A stretch of DNA of 62,237 nucleotides from a virus. The notes under the pieces were generated by a model. The model did not search any database. It had not been told where the DNA came from and saw nothing but the letters and a program-made list of their open reading frames with translations. The position numbers were made by a program, and so were the translations under genes. Of the stretch, positions 1 through 8,697 are shown piece by piece. Each line of letters begins with the position of its first letter. Positions within the stretch are counted from its first letter, which is position 1. The stretch spans positions 1-62,237 of the IMG/VR virus record IMGVR_UViG_3300044940_000392; one strand, written 5' to 3'.

Positions 1-125
1 GACCGGATTGCCCAAGCATGGAAGAAAATAGTTGTTGTGCGTTAATCGCTCGATTGGATGAATCAGAACCGAGTCCAGTTAATCCTAGCATTCTCTGTAG
101 TGCCGCTTGCTCACCGGAGGAGGTT
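1..125. repeat. Terminal direct repeat, left copy
   Basis: The first 125 bases are identical to bases 62113-62237. The repeat lies inside a coding region that continues in phase across the join. It is therefore best read as the overlap left by an assembler on a circular or circularly permuted genome, not as a biological terminal repeat. Confidence 0.95.
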
Positions 126-1279
126 AAATTTCCTCCCATACCAAGACGCGATAAAACATCTTGCATACCGGAACCCATTAAACCAGAACCCATTCCGAAT
201 TGTTGTAGCTGCAATCCTTGTTGGCCCATTCGAGCTTCGTTAATCGCGCTTCCGATATTTTTCAACATATCGGTTTCGTTTTCTTGAACCGCTTGATTTT
301 GTAATCCGCTTCGCACGGCAGGACCGCCGCCGCGCAACATAGCTTGACGATAATTCTGTGCGGAATTATTCGCAAATTGCGTCCCGGCTTTATCCGCTGC
401 CATGTTAGTAACTTCATCCATGGAAAGCAGAGGATCTTTTCCTAAAATTTGTTGGCCGCGGTTTCGTAAAAATTGATTTTCCGAAGTATTCCCCCCTGTT
501 CCTAAAATTCCACGACCGAGAGAGCTAAGAGCGTTTGAATTTTCATTAAAACCTTGTGTAGCAAGACCTTGTTTTGCGGCTTCAAGCGCAAGTTGATCCC
601 ACGGAGTCATACCGCCCGTTTGTAATCCGGATTGACCAAAACTCATTAAGGCTTGAGCTTGTGGAGTCATGCCGCCGCGTTTAATGGAATCTGTCCCAGC
701 ATCGACGGTAAAGTTTGAATATGGATTCGCGCCGCCGCCCTGAATAACTTGTTGGGCGATATTCCGCATTTGTGGATTTCCTGACTCATTCATGATTCGG
801 GAAATCATGTCAAACGCAGCTTGACTTTCTGGGGTTCTTCCTCCTTGTGTAAAAATAGCGGACCCAATTTCACCCATACCGCGCATTAGAGAACCAAGCT
901 GTCCCTGTTGATCCATGACATATTGCATCAAGGGATTAACGCCCGCGTTTGTTAGATTTTGACCGAGAAAATTAAATGGATTGTAAAATGAGTTTAAGTT
1001 TAATGAATCATTAAATAATCCCGTAACATTCTGACGAGTTTTTTCAGCGCCCGCGCCAGTGTTGTCTAAAAACGGAAGAAGCCTCGCATATAGATCATCC
1101 TTACCGCCCATGGCGATATCTTGTCCAAACTGCTTCGCATCTATTCCGGTATTCATCAAGTTAGAAATCAAGCCTTGCTGCCATTTCAACTGACTAGCTT
1201 GGTCTTGATTTCCACCAAAAATTCCACCAAGAATTTTTCCAGCAGCGCTCCCGATGAGAGATAGTGTAAGTGGATCCAT
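1..1279 (-). CDS. Gly/Asn/Gln-rich virion protein, N-terminal part (continues across the circular join)
   Basis: The frame opens with ATG at 1277-1279 (protein starts MDPLTLSLIGSAAGK) and stays open to base 1. It continues in phase from 62112 down to the stop at 61544. The joined gene is 1848 nt, exactly 616 codons, giving 615 residues. The protein is rich in Gly, Asn, Gln and Met with many short repeats of the GG/NQ kind and a small hydrophobic Gly/Ala N-terminus. It lies directly downstream of two large ejection-type proteins, so an internal virion or DNA-ejection role is inferred. No enzyme motif is visible. The leader, with GAAAGA a few bases before the start, resembles the one at 5510. 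Confidence 0.85.
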   Translation of the reverse strand, partial: MDPLTLSLIGSAAGKILGGIFGGNQDQASQLKWQQGLISNLMNTGIDAKQFGQDIAMGGKDDLYARLLPFLDNTGAGAEKTRQNVTGLFNDSLNLNSFYNPFNFLGQNLTNAGVNPLMQYVMDQQGQLGSLMRGMGEIGSAIFTQGGRTPESQAAFDMISRIMNESGNPQMRNIAQQVIQGGGANPYSNFTVDAGTDSIKRGGMTPQAQALMSFGQSGLQTGGMTPWDQLALEAAKQGLATQGFNENSNALSSLGRGILGTGGNTSENQFLRNRGQQILGKDPLLSMDEVTNMAADKAGTQFANNSAQNYRQAMLRGGGPAVRSGLQNQAVQENETDMLKNIGSAINEARMGQQGLQLQQFGMGSGLMGSGMQDVLSRLGMGGNLTSSGEQAALQRMLGLTGLGSDSSNRAINAQQLFSSMLGQSG

Positions 1280-1306
1280 ATTATTTCTTTCAATACTATT
1301 TTAACA

Positions 1307-1714
1307 TTATACCGTAAATGATGAACAAGACGGAGAGGAGTTAATCTCTAAGGCTAATCCAGAAGATAATTTAGTTTGAATGTAAAATGTAACTTTTTGT
1401 CCCGCGGGTCCCGGAATAAATATTTGAACAGGAGAAGATTGTGTCGAAACCGGACCAGAAAAAGATTGAATATTTACCGTCGCCGGGTTCTCAATTGTCC
1501 AATAAACGAAATATTCATTAAATCCATTCGGTTCGTCAAATACAATAGTAAAGTAAGTACCCCCGGAAATTGTATCTATTCGTGCAACGAACGGAGATGA
1601 AACATTTTTAATCCTTTGTCCAGATTTAATCTGCGGAGGAAGAACAGCACCTTCCGCGGCATTACGTAGATTCGCAATTCGATTTACAATAAATTCTGAA
1701 GATTCAGTTCTCAT
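1307..1714 (-). CDS. Small beta-rich virion protein, unknown
   Basis: 135 residues, not recognised. The sequence alternates hydrophobic and polar residues in short strands rich in Ser, Thr and Pro. This suggests an immunoglobulin- or fibronectin-like beta sandwich after a helical N-terminus of about 25 residues. Its start overlaps the stop of the nozzle-like gene upstream by one to four bases, so translation is probably coupled. Position in the tail cluster suggests an attachment or tail accessory protein; that is inference from context only. Confidence 0.7.
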   Translation of the reverse strand: MRTESSEFIVNRIANLRNAAEGAVLPPQIKSGQRIKNVSSPFVARIDTISGGTYFTIVFDEPNGFNEYFVYWTIENPATVNIQSFSGPVSTQSSPVQIFIPGPAGQKVTFYIQTKLSSGLALEINSSPSCSSFTV

Positions 1715-4023
1715 TATGCTCCAGAGGTTGGGGTAAAGATAAATGAAAGATTATGAAGTTCTAGAGGATCAGCGTTGTTTATTAATCGCATTTCAAGCGC
1801 AATTCTTTCAGCAACTTCATTAATTTGAATATATTGTGTTTTATACCCTTTACTCGGATTCCTTCGCGGAGGGTCGGTTAAAATATCTGAAGAAATCCCA
1901 TCAGTCCAAAAATCATCAAGGTAAAAATAACAATAAGGGTCCGAATCGGTTGAATTGATCATTGTTCGGTCGAATTTAATCATCGAAACATTCGGAACCA
2001 TTGCTTCTTTTACAAGCGCGTTTATGTGATTTCCCGGCGAAATTTCAGCAAGATGAGTTGTAAAGAATAAATTAAATGAACGCGGCCCGTCCCAAAAATA
2101 ATCTTGAGTTTCCCGCGCTGTTGGGTCGAGTCGTGCAAATTGGCCCTTTTTAGAAACCTCATCCCATATAAAAAAGATAGCGCGGCGTTGAGAAGAAGCT
2201 TCTGAAATTCTTCCAACGGCCATTACTGTACAATTAATATCCCACGGAGTAAACCAGAAAGGGTATTTATTTTCTTTAGTTTTATTAATATCCATCACCC
2301 ATTGACGGGATAACGTTGGATTATCTGCCCGGTGAGAGCAGACAAATAACCATTGTTTGTCTAAATCCGCCCAATATTCAATTTGAAACTCGCCGCCGCC
2401 GTTTGAAGAATCGACTAAATCTGTATATAAAGGTTCAGATATATTCTGCGGATTTTCAATTCCTTCCATTAATACAATTTGAAAATCGTGAGTAAGCGAG
2501 GCTACAGTATTTCCATAACGAGTAATCGCTAATGGGTGGCCGGGAGGGCTTCCCACTTGATCAAAAATTGGGCGAAGATTAAATGAATCTAATGTTTGTC
2601 CGGTTATAATGTATGATTGATTTACAGTTGTGATATATAACGCATCCGCGGTTGCCCGAAGATTTGTAATATTGTCCTGTAATGCGTAAAAGTTTCCATT
2701 TAATCCTGATGGAAAACATTCTTCAGGGACGCCGTCAGTGATTTCTTCGTTTCCAGAAAATACTAATTTAGTTCCAATTCCGTACCAAATTCTTCCCGCA
2801 TAATACGCCAGTGGCGTAGAAGCTTGAATAGGATCGACTCCGACAACTTTTGGCGCAATATTCGGAGGAGGAGGATCATTTGAAACAGTAGTTGGAACAA
2901 TAGTTGATACGTCATTTGTAAGTGCGGAATCAGTTACCGGAGAATCGAAGCCAGAGGATCCAATAAAATCTGCAAGGTGTTTATCTTCATACGTTACTGT
3001 AGTCGCGCCGGGGTTTGGAATTGTGTCGAGTAAATAAAATCTTCCGCCGCCGTCAGTGGTTCGATAAATACGAATATAAGGAATATTAGTTGTATCCGCG
3101 GTTCCCGTTAAAATAATCTTTGGAATAAGATTATTAAATGACCCCGTTGCCGAAGGCGCGTTTCGCGGATCTGCTTCTTGTGGTACGCGGGAAGAAACTT
3201 GTCCTGTAATTGATTCGTAACAATAAGCATAACGCCACGTTACATTTACATTTACAGGAAAATTTGACGTTGCCCATGAATTTCGTAAAACACACAAAGT
3301 TCGGTCTAAGTGCGGCGCGGCAGTAGTTCCACCAACTCCACGAGTTATGGTAAAAGTTAGCCCGGTTTTAGATGTAACAGTGATTAATTCATTATCTAAT
3401 TGAAATGTAAATGGCGCGGCAGGAAATGGATCAGGGCCTTGAATTGTTAATGACGTTGTGGAGTTATTAATTCCACCATTAAGATATCCAATAGTAGCGT
3501 CAATTCTCGCAGGAACAGTCGGAGCTTGAATACCCCATGGGTAAAATTTAGCAATGCCGTCTGTACCGTCAAAAATAATAGAACCAAATAAATCATCTGC
3601 CGCGGCGGGGTAAGATTTAATATATAATTTCCCACGAGAAGCCACAGCTTCGTGTGCGATTAACGATTTATTACACCCGCGGATATCTGGAAATTTAACA
3701 ATCTGTGAAGGTGTCGGAGATTGGTATCTTTGGTAGTATAATTCCCATAAATTTGTGGTATGATTAAACGCCGAGTAAATTGCATAAATTCTCTGCGGTG
3801 TTTCTTCTGTTTGAACAAAAAAGATCCTATCAACCCGAAAATCAAAGCGCCCGTTTGGAATTTCCTTAGTACCAGGACGGCGGCGAAGTTTTCCTTTTCG
3901 AGTAATGAATGTGTTTAAACCTCTGATTAATCTCGGAGTGTTTACAAGTTCATTCTCGATTCTGTTATAAGGAAAATCAAGACGGTCGTATGTAGTTGCG
4001 TCAAATGCGGGATATTGAGGCAT
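1714..4023 (-). CDS. Putative tail nozzle protein (tail tubular protein B-like)
   Basis: 769 residues. The N-terminus has an arginine-rich GKLRRRPGTK stretch at residues 44-53, like the RPG/RPP segment that begins podovirus nozzle proteins (T7 gp12 type). It is followed by long beta-rich repeats and a central segment around residues 400-560 that looks propeller-like, as those proteins do. Residues 189-246 form an extra small domain with an ITRG..GT.A..H pattern; the same pattern opens the putative receptor-binding protein at 8698-9723. The gene sits among adaptors and virion proteins. Assignment is by architecture and context and no alignment was run. A P22 gp10-like nozzle is an alternative. 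Confidence 0.6.
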   Translation of the reverse strand: MPQYPAFDATTYDRLDFPYNRIENELVNTPRLIRGLNTFITRKGKLRRRPGTKEIPNGRFDFRVDRIFFVQTEETPQRIYAIYSAFNHTTNLWELYYQRYQSPTPSQIVKFPDIRGCNKSLIAHEAVASRGKLYIKSYPAAADDLFGSIIFDGTDGIAKFYPWGIQAPTVPARIDATIGYLNGGINNSTTSLTIQGPDPFPAAPFTFQLDNELITVTSKTGLTFTITRGVGGTTAAPHLDRTLCVLRNSWATSNFPVNVNVTWRYAYCYESITGQVSSRVPQEADPRNAPSATGSFNNLIPKIILTGTADTTNIPYIRIYRTTDGGGRFYLLDTIPNPGATTVTYEDKHLADFIGSSGFDSPVTDSALTNDVSTIVPTTVSNDPPPPNIAPKVVGVDPIQASTPLAYYAGRIWYGIGTKLVFSGNEEITDGVPEECFPSGLNGNFYALQDNITNLRATADALYITTVNQSYIITGQTLDSFNLRPIFDQVGSPPGHPLAITRYGNTVASLTHDFQIVLMEGIENPQNISEPLYTDLVDSSNGGGEFQIEYWADLDKQWLFVCSHRADNPTLSRQWVMDINKTKENKYPFWFTPWDINCTVMAVGRISEASSQRRAIFFIWDEVSKKGQFARLDPTARETQDYFWDGPRSFNLFFTTHLAEISPGNHINALVKEAMVPNVSMIKFDRTMINSTDSDPYCYFYLDDFWTDGISSDILTDPPRRNPSKGYKTQYIQINEVAERIALEMRLINNADPLELHNLSFIFTPTSGA

Positions 4024-5510
4024 TATTTACCAATAAGTGAACTGCCGTTTGGAAGATTTCCTGCTATTTGCGAATTTGCAGATTGTTTAGGTGCGCCGAA
4101 AGGATTTCCTGTATTGGCTTCGTTTCCACCAGAAGCCATGGAATATAAGCCGCCGCCGTAACGCCCGCCGCCACCGCCCGCAGCACTCATTCGAGAAACG
4201 CCGTTTCCAGATTGAGCATATAAACCACCGCGGCCCTGTGGCATGAAATATTGAGAATTCATATTTGAACCAAGTGGCGCGTTTTGATTTGTATTTGGCG
4301 TACCTGTCGCCGGAGCTTGCGGAGTACCGCCCGAAGGGGGTTGAGTTCCTGTATTACCTCCCGGATTCGGCATTTGAGGCGTTCCGATGTTTCCGGTTAT
4401 GTTATTGAAAATAGGGAACCCGTTGGGGCCGTTTATAAATTGCATTTGCCCGCCTTGGAATTGAACGGGGTTGGATGTTCCCATACCGGGGTTTGACGGA
4501 TTTCCGGGAACCGGACCCGAAGGAGTATATGTTGGATTCCCACCAGCAAACTTTGATGGGTCCCAACCGGGCGGCGCTTGCGGAGAAATTACTCCGCGTT
4601 CGACGAGGTTAATTGCGTCGGTATTAATATTTGGGTCATTTGTGTGTTGTTGATTCCATACACCCATTAGATTAATGACATCAGAAAGGGCGTTGAATGG
4701 ATTTTGTGACGACGCCGCGTTGCCTAAAAGTGACCCAATTGCGGAAGCGTCAATCATCTGCCCATTAGGCATTCGGATATATTGATCACGTTGCGTTGTG
4801 CCGAAAGTTGCGAATGGAGAAGTTACAACTTCGCCGCCAAGAAGTTTTGCTAATTCTTGGGGATTATTAATAACTCCTAATGCGCGGGTGATATTTTCAG
4901 TTTGGCCGTTATTGAAATTCTGCCACTGAATGTTCATCGGGTCAAAACCGAATTGTTGACCGCCGAGCATAGCTTTCATTAAATCAGACTGCCAGCCGGG
5001 GTTAGCATTAAACCAAGCCTGTTGCTGTGATGTAAATTGATTCTGTGCCGGGGGTTGTCCACTTCCAGCCGGAGGAGTTCCCGCAGGTGGATTTGTTGGC
5101 GTTTCCGTTTGTGCGGGATTTGGAATATTACTTAAAGTATTATACAAACCTTGTATTGAGCTAAAAAACGGATTTGGACGTGCCGTTTGATTTGTATTTT
5201 GAGGCGTTTGCTCAACCGAAGATTGAGAAACAGGGCGCGGCGATGTTGGCATTTGTTGACGAACGCCTTCCGGTTGATTAAACGTATTAATATCCATTGT
5301 TTGAATTGGATTTTGCATTTGCATTGCCGCCATGTAATCGTTTAAAGTAAATGGAGCAGGAGCTTGTATTTGAAATTGTTGACTGGGATTTGTAATCGAA
5401 GGTTGAGGCGTCGGATTAAATGGCGAAGTAGAAATAAAATTCTGTATATTATCGAAGCCGCCGTTGGAAAATGTAAATGGACTATAAAGCCCCTGTTCAA
5501 TTAATCCCAT
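4023..5510 (-). CDS. Pro/Asn/Gln-rich low-complexity virion protein
   Basis: About 495 residues if ATG at 5510 is used; a TTG at 5525 would add five. ATG is preferred because the bases before it match the leader of the gene starting at 1279. The protein is dominated by Pro, Asn, Gln, Gly and Thr with a Gly-rich tail. A middle part of about 100 residues (roughly 160-300) looks more globular. No family is recognised. It lies between the nozzle-like gene and another N/Q-rich gene, so a structural or ejected role is likely. Its stop overlaps the next start. Confidence 0.75.
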   Translation of the reverse strand: MGLIEQGLYSPFTFSNGGFDNIQNFISTSPFNPTPQPSITNPSQQFQIQAPAPFTLNDYMAAMQMQNPIQTMDINTFNQPEGVRQQMPTSPRPVSQSSVEQTPQNTNQTARPNPFFSSIQGLYNTLSNIPNPAQTETPTNPPAGTPPAGSGQPPAQNQFTSQQQAWFNANPGWQSDLMKAMLGGQQFGFDPMNIQWQNFNNGQTENITRALGVINNPQELAKLLGGEVVTSPFATFGTTQRDQYIRMPNGQMIDASAIGSLLGNAASSQNPFNALSDVINLMGVWNQQHTNDPNINTDAINLVERGVISPQAPPGWDPSKFAGGNPTYTPSGPVPGNPSNPGMGTSNPVQFQGGQMQFINGPNGFPIFNNITGNIGTPQMPNPGGNTGTQPPSGGTPQAPATGTPNTNQNAPLGSNMNSQYFMPQGRGGLYAQSGNGVSRMSAAGGGGGRYGGGLYSMASGGNEANTGNPFGAPKQSANSQIAGNLPNGSSLIGK

Positions 5511-5561
5511 AATAGTATCTTTCAATACTATTATATAATATGTAGTTATTTAAGAATAAAA

Positions 5562-6446
5562 CTAAAAACCGCGTGGATTACTAAAAGAATGATATGAATT
5601 AAAACGTTGTGTTTGCGGGTTAGATTGTACAGTAGGGGGTTGCGGCGCGGGTTGTTGTGGTTGTCCAGCCGGGTTTGGTTGTGAGAAATTCTGCTGCGCC
5701 CGGTTTTGAACGGGAGAATACATGCTAGAATTGCTAGAATTACTAGGCATCATACTGGGAATCATCGAGCTTTGCGAAGGCATTCCGCCAGGATTTGAAT
5801 TAAATTGATTACTTGAATTTTGTGGATTAAAACTGCGTACGAAATCCATTAAACCACGACTGCTCTTCAAAAAATCTGCTTCGGCTTCGGCCCAATTAGC
5901 TGGACGCCCATAGTATGCTTGATATTCTTCGTGTGCTTTTCTCTCCCGTTCATCTGCGTTCACTCCAGAAAACATAAGACTGTATGGATTAGGTGGAGGA
6001 GTCTGTCCGCCAAAACCACCATTTGAAGCATTTGGAGGAAGATTATTTAATTGTCGAATCTGTTCCTGAGAAATCCTGGAGTCGGGATTAAATCCGGGAG
6101 TATTTCTTGATAGATTAAAAAACTGTTCTAAAGAATTTACTCCCTGTTGATTTTGAGACATTATCTGCTGTAAAAATGCTTGCATTGGATTTGGTCCTTG
6201 AGAAGTTGCAGGAGATTGTTGTTGTCTAAAAAATTGCTGAGCCGCGTTTGGTTGATGAAAATTTGTATTATTTGGATTTCTTGAAATGCTCGAAATAAAT
6301 GCTTGAAGCGGATTACTTACCTGCGGAAGCTGTATTTGAGGTTGCCGTGGAACCTGCTGTTGCTGCCGCCCTTGATTCAACATCATAAGCATTTGCATCA
6401 ATGCCATGGGATTCGCTTGTTGTCTAAATAATCCTTGATTAAACAT
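5562..6446 (-). CDS. Gln/Asn/Pro-rich virion-cluster protein
   Basis: 294 residues, very rich in Gln, Asn, Pro and Ser with long QQQ and NNN-type runs. A charged helical patch near residues 165-195 contains ERERKAHEEYQAYYGR. There is no recognised domain. Composition is close to the neighbour at 4023-5510 and to the protein spanning the join, so the three may act together, for example as internal or ejected proteins. Only composition and position support this. Confidence 0.7.
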   Translation of the reverse strand: MFNQGLFRQQANPMALMQMLMMLNQGRQQQQVPRQPQIQLPQVSNPLQAFISSISRNPNNTNFHQPNAAQQFFRQQQSPATSQGPNPMQAFLQQIMSQNQQGVNSLEQFFNLSRNTPGFNPDSRISQEQIRQLNNLPPNASNGGFGGQTPPPNPYSLMFSGVNADERERKAHEEYQAYYGRPANWAEAEADFLKSSRGLMDFVRSFNPQNSSNQFNSNPGGMPSQSSMIPSMMPSNSSNSSMYSPVQNRAQQNFSQPNPAGQPQQPAPQPPTVQSNPQTQRFNSYHSFSNPRGF

Positions 6447-6461
6447 TACATTATTATAATA

Positions 6462-6725
6462 CTATTTTTTGTTCATTTTATTTTTAACTGAATTCTTCGG
6501 CGTATTTTTTGAAGAATTTTTCAATACATTTTCTAACGGATTTGGGGTCGTCATTTTTTCTTTCATCCGTTCATTTACAATTTTTTGTAAATATAAAGGA
6601 TCGGCGTCGGAGGGCGTGGTTACAGTTTCTTGTTTTGAAGTATCTCCTTGGGCCGCGGCTTTGTCTAAAACTTTTTTAGCCGGAAATACATAATTTTTAA
6701 TCTTATCTAAAAGTGTATCTTGCAT
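6462..6725 (-). CDS. Small Lys/Asn-rich protein, unknown
   Basis: 87 residues. It is mostly charged and likely helical, ending in a basic tail of Lys and Asn repeats (NSSKNTPKNSVKNKMNKK). No family is recognised. It starts two bases after the stop of a 36-residue basic ORF and lies in the tail-adaptor cluster. A nucleic-acid-contacting or packaged internal protein is possible but not shown. Confidence 0.6.
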   Translation of the reverse strand: MQDTLLDKIKNYVFPAKKVLDKAAAQGDTSKQETVTTPSDADPLYLQKIVNERMKEKMTTPNPLENVLKNSSKNTPKNSVKNKMNKK

Positions 6726-6727
6726 TA

Positions 6728-6838
6728 TTAATCCTTTTTAATTATTTTAATATTTTCACGCCGAGGGTTATTTTTCACCTTCTTTTGTTTCTTACTTTCG
6801 GACTTAACAAAAGTTAAATAAACTTTCTTTATCTCCAT
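6728..6838 (-). CDS. Tiny basic protein filling the adaptor gap
   Basis: A 36-residue ORF (MEIKKVYLTFVKSESKK...). It begins inside the last codons of the adaptor gene at 6829 and ends two bases before the start at 6725, so it exactly fills an otherwise empty gap. About a third of the residues are Lys or Arg. Such tight packing on both sides is typical of real phage genes. There is no homology call and the product is unknown. Confidence 0.5.
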   Translation of the reverse strand: MEIKKVYLTFVKSESKKQKKVKNNPRRENIKIIKKD

Positions 6839-7536
6839 AGAATATTCCCCGGCCAAAATGAACCTGAAGTTGTAGCTAGCGGCCCGGAAGGAGTAATATT
6901 TGTATCTCCATCATTTAACCCCTGATCGCGGGACATTTCTTCAATTGCCGTTAAAGCTTTTAGCTGTGCTTTTTCGTCCATCGGATTTCCATTTAATTCA
7001 TAACCTTTCCATAAAGCACATTCCATTAAAGTGAAAAAGTATTTATCATCAAATGGTAATAATGTACCTTGAAAATTACTCGATAAAACTCTCGGTGGAA
7101 GTGTTTTATAAGTTCCAGTTATTAAATACTCCGGACAACCCCAAGAATCGGGAACGCGGGGAAAAACTCGGAAAGCGCGTTTTTCAGGAACAAAAGCAAT
7201 CGATGAAGGAAATGATCGGACGTTTGTTTCAAGTAAAATCTTTGTAGTGTCTAAAGGAATTTTACGAACCGGGTTTCCGTTTAATTGAACAAGAAACGCG
7301 GTCCGAAGTCCATCAAAATCTTCAGGAACAATGTTTAATGGAGAACCGTAGTCTTGTACGCTTGGAGCAAGCCAAAACGCGGGGAGGGTTTTAATGGATT
7401 CTCTCCAGTCATACCGTTTCCAAATTTCTTGAATTGTCATATTACAAATTAACGCCGCAAAATCTTCTTCGGTTGTGCGAGAGATTTTTTTAGAAATTGC
7501 GGAAATTAATTCGCCGTATGTAAGAGTTCTGGCCAT
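6829..7536 (-). CDS. Head-tail adaptor candidate, copy B (T7 gp11-like)
   Basis: 235 residues. An N-terminal helical segment with a W.RYDWRES region is followed by beta strands with PEDFDG near residue 71. A TGTYKTLP strand and a helical end follow. This order (helices, W-rich turn, P.DF loop, beta core, C-terminal helices) matches podovirus gatekeeper or adaptor proteins. The gene directly upstream shows the same order of motifs, so the two look like paralogues. Start and stop touch neighbours (ATG at 7536 abuts the upstream stop). Likely role: ring connecting portal to nozzle. Confidence is by pattern, not alignment. Confidence 0.6.
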   Translation of the reverse strand: MARTLTYGELISAISKKISRTTEEDFAALICNMTIQEIWKRYDWRESIKTLPAFWLAPSVQDYGSPLNIVPEDFDGLRTAFLVQLNGNPVRKIPLDTTKILLETNVRSFPSSIAFVPEKRAFRVFPRVPDSWGCPEYLITGTYKTLPPRVLSSNFQGTLLPFDDKYFFTLMECALWKGYELNGNPMDEKAQLKALTAIEEMSRDQGLNDGDTNITPSGPLATTSGSFWPGNILWR

Positions 7537-8237
7537 TATTTCTTAGTCCTTTTTGGATCTTGTGAAGTTTTAACGTCAATAAACGGAAGCGGTTCTCGTT
7601 GACGAATTTCTTCAATCATTGATTCCATTTCGCCGCGTTGCCCGTTTGCCGTCATTTGTCCATTGGAAAATTGAATATTTCCGGCGCGCTGATCGTCCGC
7701 ATATCGGTACGCGTAGTATAGAACAATATTACGAAATACATCAATATATTCATCTGGAAAAATTAATGAACCGGGCGTGTATATTGTAGTTTCGTCAAGC
7801 GTGTTAAATTCTTTTTTATATGTCCCGGTTAGCGTCGGAAGTGTGCCCGGCGCATATCCAGATGGAACGGGAGAAAAACGATAATTACCATTAACACCTG
7901 CTCCCGAAATTGCTAATTGAGAGGGTTGTCCAGTTTTAGCGGATTCAAGCGGCAGAAATGGAACAATTTCTAATTCTTTTGTAAGTTTATCGGCAAATAT
8001 TAAATTTGCATCGACGCCATATAAAAAATCTGACGGAAGTGTTACTGTATAGTCTTGTGTGTTATTGACTAAAACTGTAGTAGGCAATGATCCTAAAGTC
8101 CAACGCCAAGGCGCGGCTCTCCAAAAATATCTGGCGGCGTCATTAAGAACCTCAACTTGCAGACGATATAGCGGCATATTTTTAATATACTGTTGTGCCC
8201 ATAACAGGGAATCAATAGGTCTTTCTGTTGCCGCCAT
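7536..8237 (-). CDS. Head-tail adaptor candidate, copy A
   Basis: 233 residues. Helical N-terminus, then a W-rich AAPWRWTLGSLP segment, then QDYTV.LPSDF.YG, a beta core with TGTYKKEF and LIFPDEY, and C-terminal helices. It shares motif order with the gene at 6829-7536: QDY followed by a P.DF loop, then TGTYK, then PD(D/E). The two probably form stacked rings at the portal exit, as separate adaptors do in several podoviruses. No alignment score is available. Confidence 0.6.
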   Translation of the reverse strand: MAATERPIDSLLWAQQYIKNMPLYRLQVEVLNDAARYFWRAAPWRWTLGSLPTTVLVNNTQDYTVTLPSDFLYGVDANLIFADKLTKELEIVPFLPLESAKTGQPSQLAISGAGVNGNYRFSPVPSGYAPGTLPTLTGTYKKEFNTLDETTIYTPGSLIFPDEYIDVFRNIVLYYAYRYADDQRAGNIQFSNGQMTANGQRGEMESMIEEIRQREPLPFIDVKTSQDPKRTKK

Positions 8238-8259
8238 GATATTTAATTACCTGATCTTA

Positions 8260-8667
8260 TTATCTCACACCAGGCCCCCCGATAGCTTCACCGGGAGGTA
8301 GCAGATGTTGTGGAATAGAATTCTTTAACCATTCTTTTCCGCAAGTCTGACAAATTCCCATGATTTCTCCGTGGTGATTATAAGACGCGACAAGCGCGGT
8401 TGTGCCGTTGGGTTTTTTATGATCACAAGATTCTTGTATACGAAGTTCCTCCTCGCGCTTAGCTTGTGCTTCTTTCGCTAGAACTTCCTGCTGCTTCTTA
8501 CGAATTGACTTTTTGCGATTCTCTTCATCGATATCTTTTTGATATTTTTCAAGAAGAATCTGGGCAAGTTGTTCTTGCACGGAAGATGAAACTAAACTTG
8601 TAGGTTGTCCCATCATAGCTGCTTGAATTACTGAAATATCTTCGTCGTTTGATTGAAATTTTTTCAT
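8260..8667 (-). CDS. Small protein with coiled coil and zinc-ribbon-like Cys/His cluster
   Basis: 135 residues. Residues about 30-80 are highly charged and helical (probable coiled coil). They are followed by a CDH and, about 27 residues later, a CQTCGKEW knuckle. C.H plus C..C could bind one zinc ion. The C-terminus is Pro/Gly-rich. Position between adaptor and fibre genes suggests a virion or assembly role. Not recognised otherwise. Confidence 0.65.
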   Translation of the reverse strand: MKKFQSNDEDISVIQAAMMGQPTSLVSSSVQEQLAQILLEKYQKDIDEENRKKSIRKKQQEVLAKEAQAKREEELRIQESCDHKKPNGTTALVASYNHHGEIMGICQTCGKEWLKNSIPQHLLPPGEAIGGPGVR

Positions 8668-8697
8668 TTATTTATTGAAATCCTTTATTAAAAATTA

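Noticed and set aside
1-125. Biological direct terminal repeat of 125 bp
   Set aside because: The repeat lies inside an in-frame gene that continues across the join. This fits an assembly overlap of a circular or permuted map better than defined ends.
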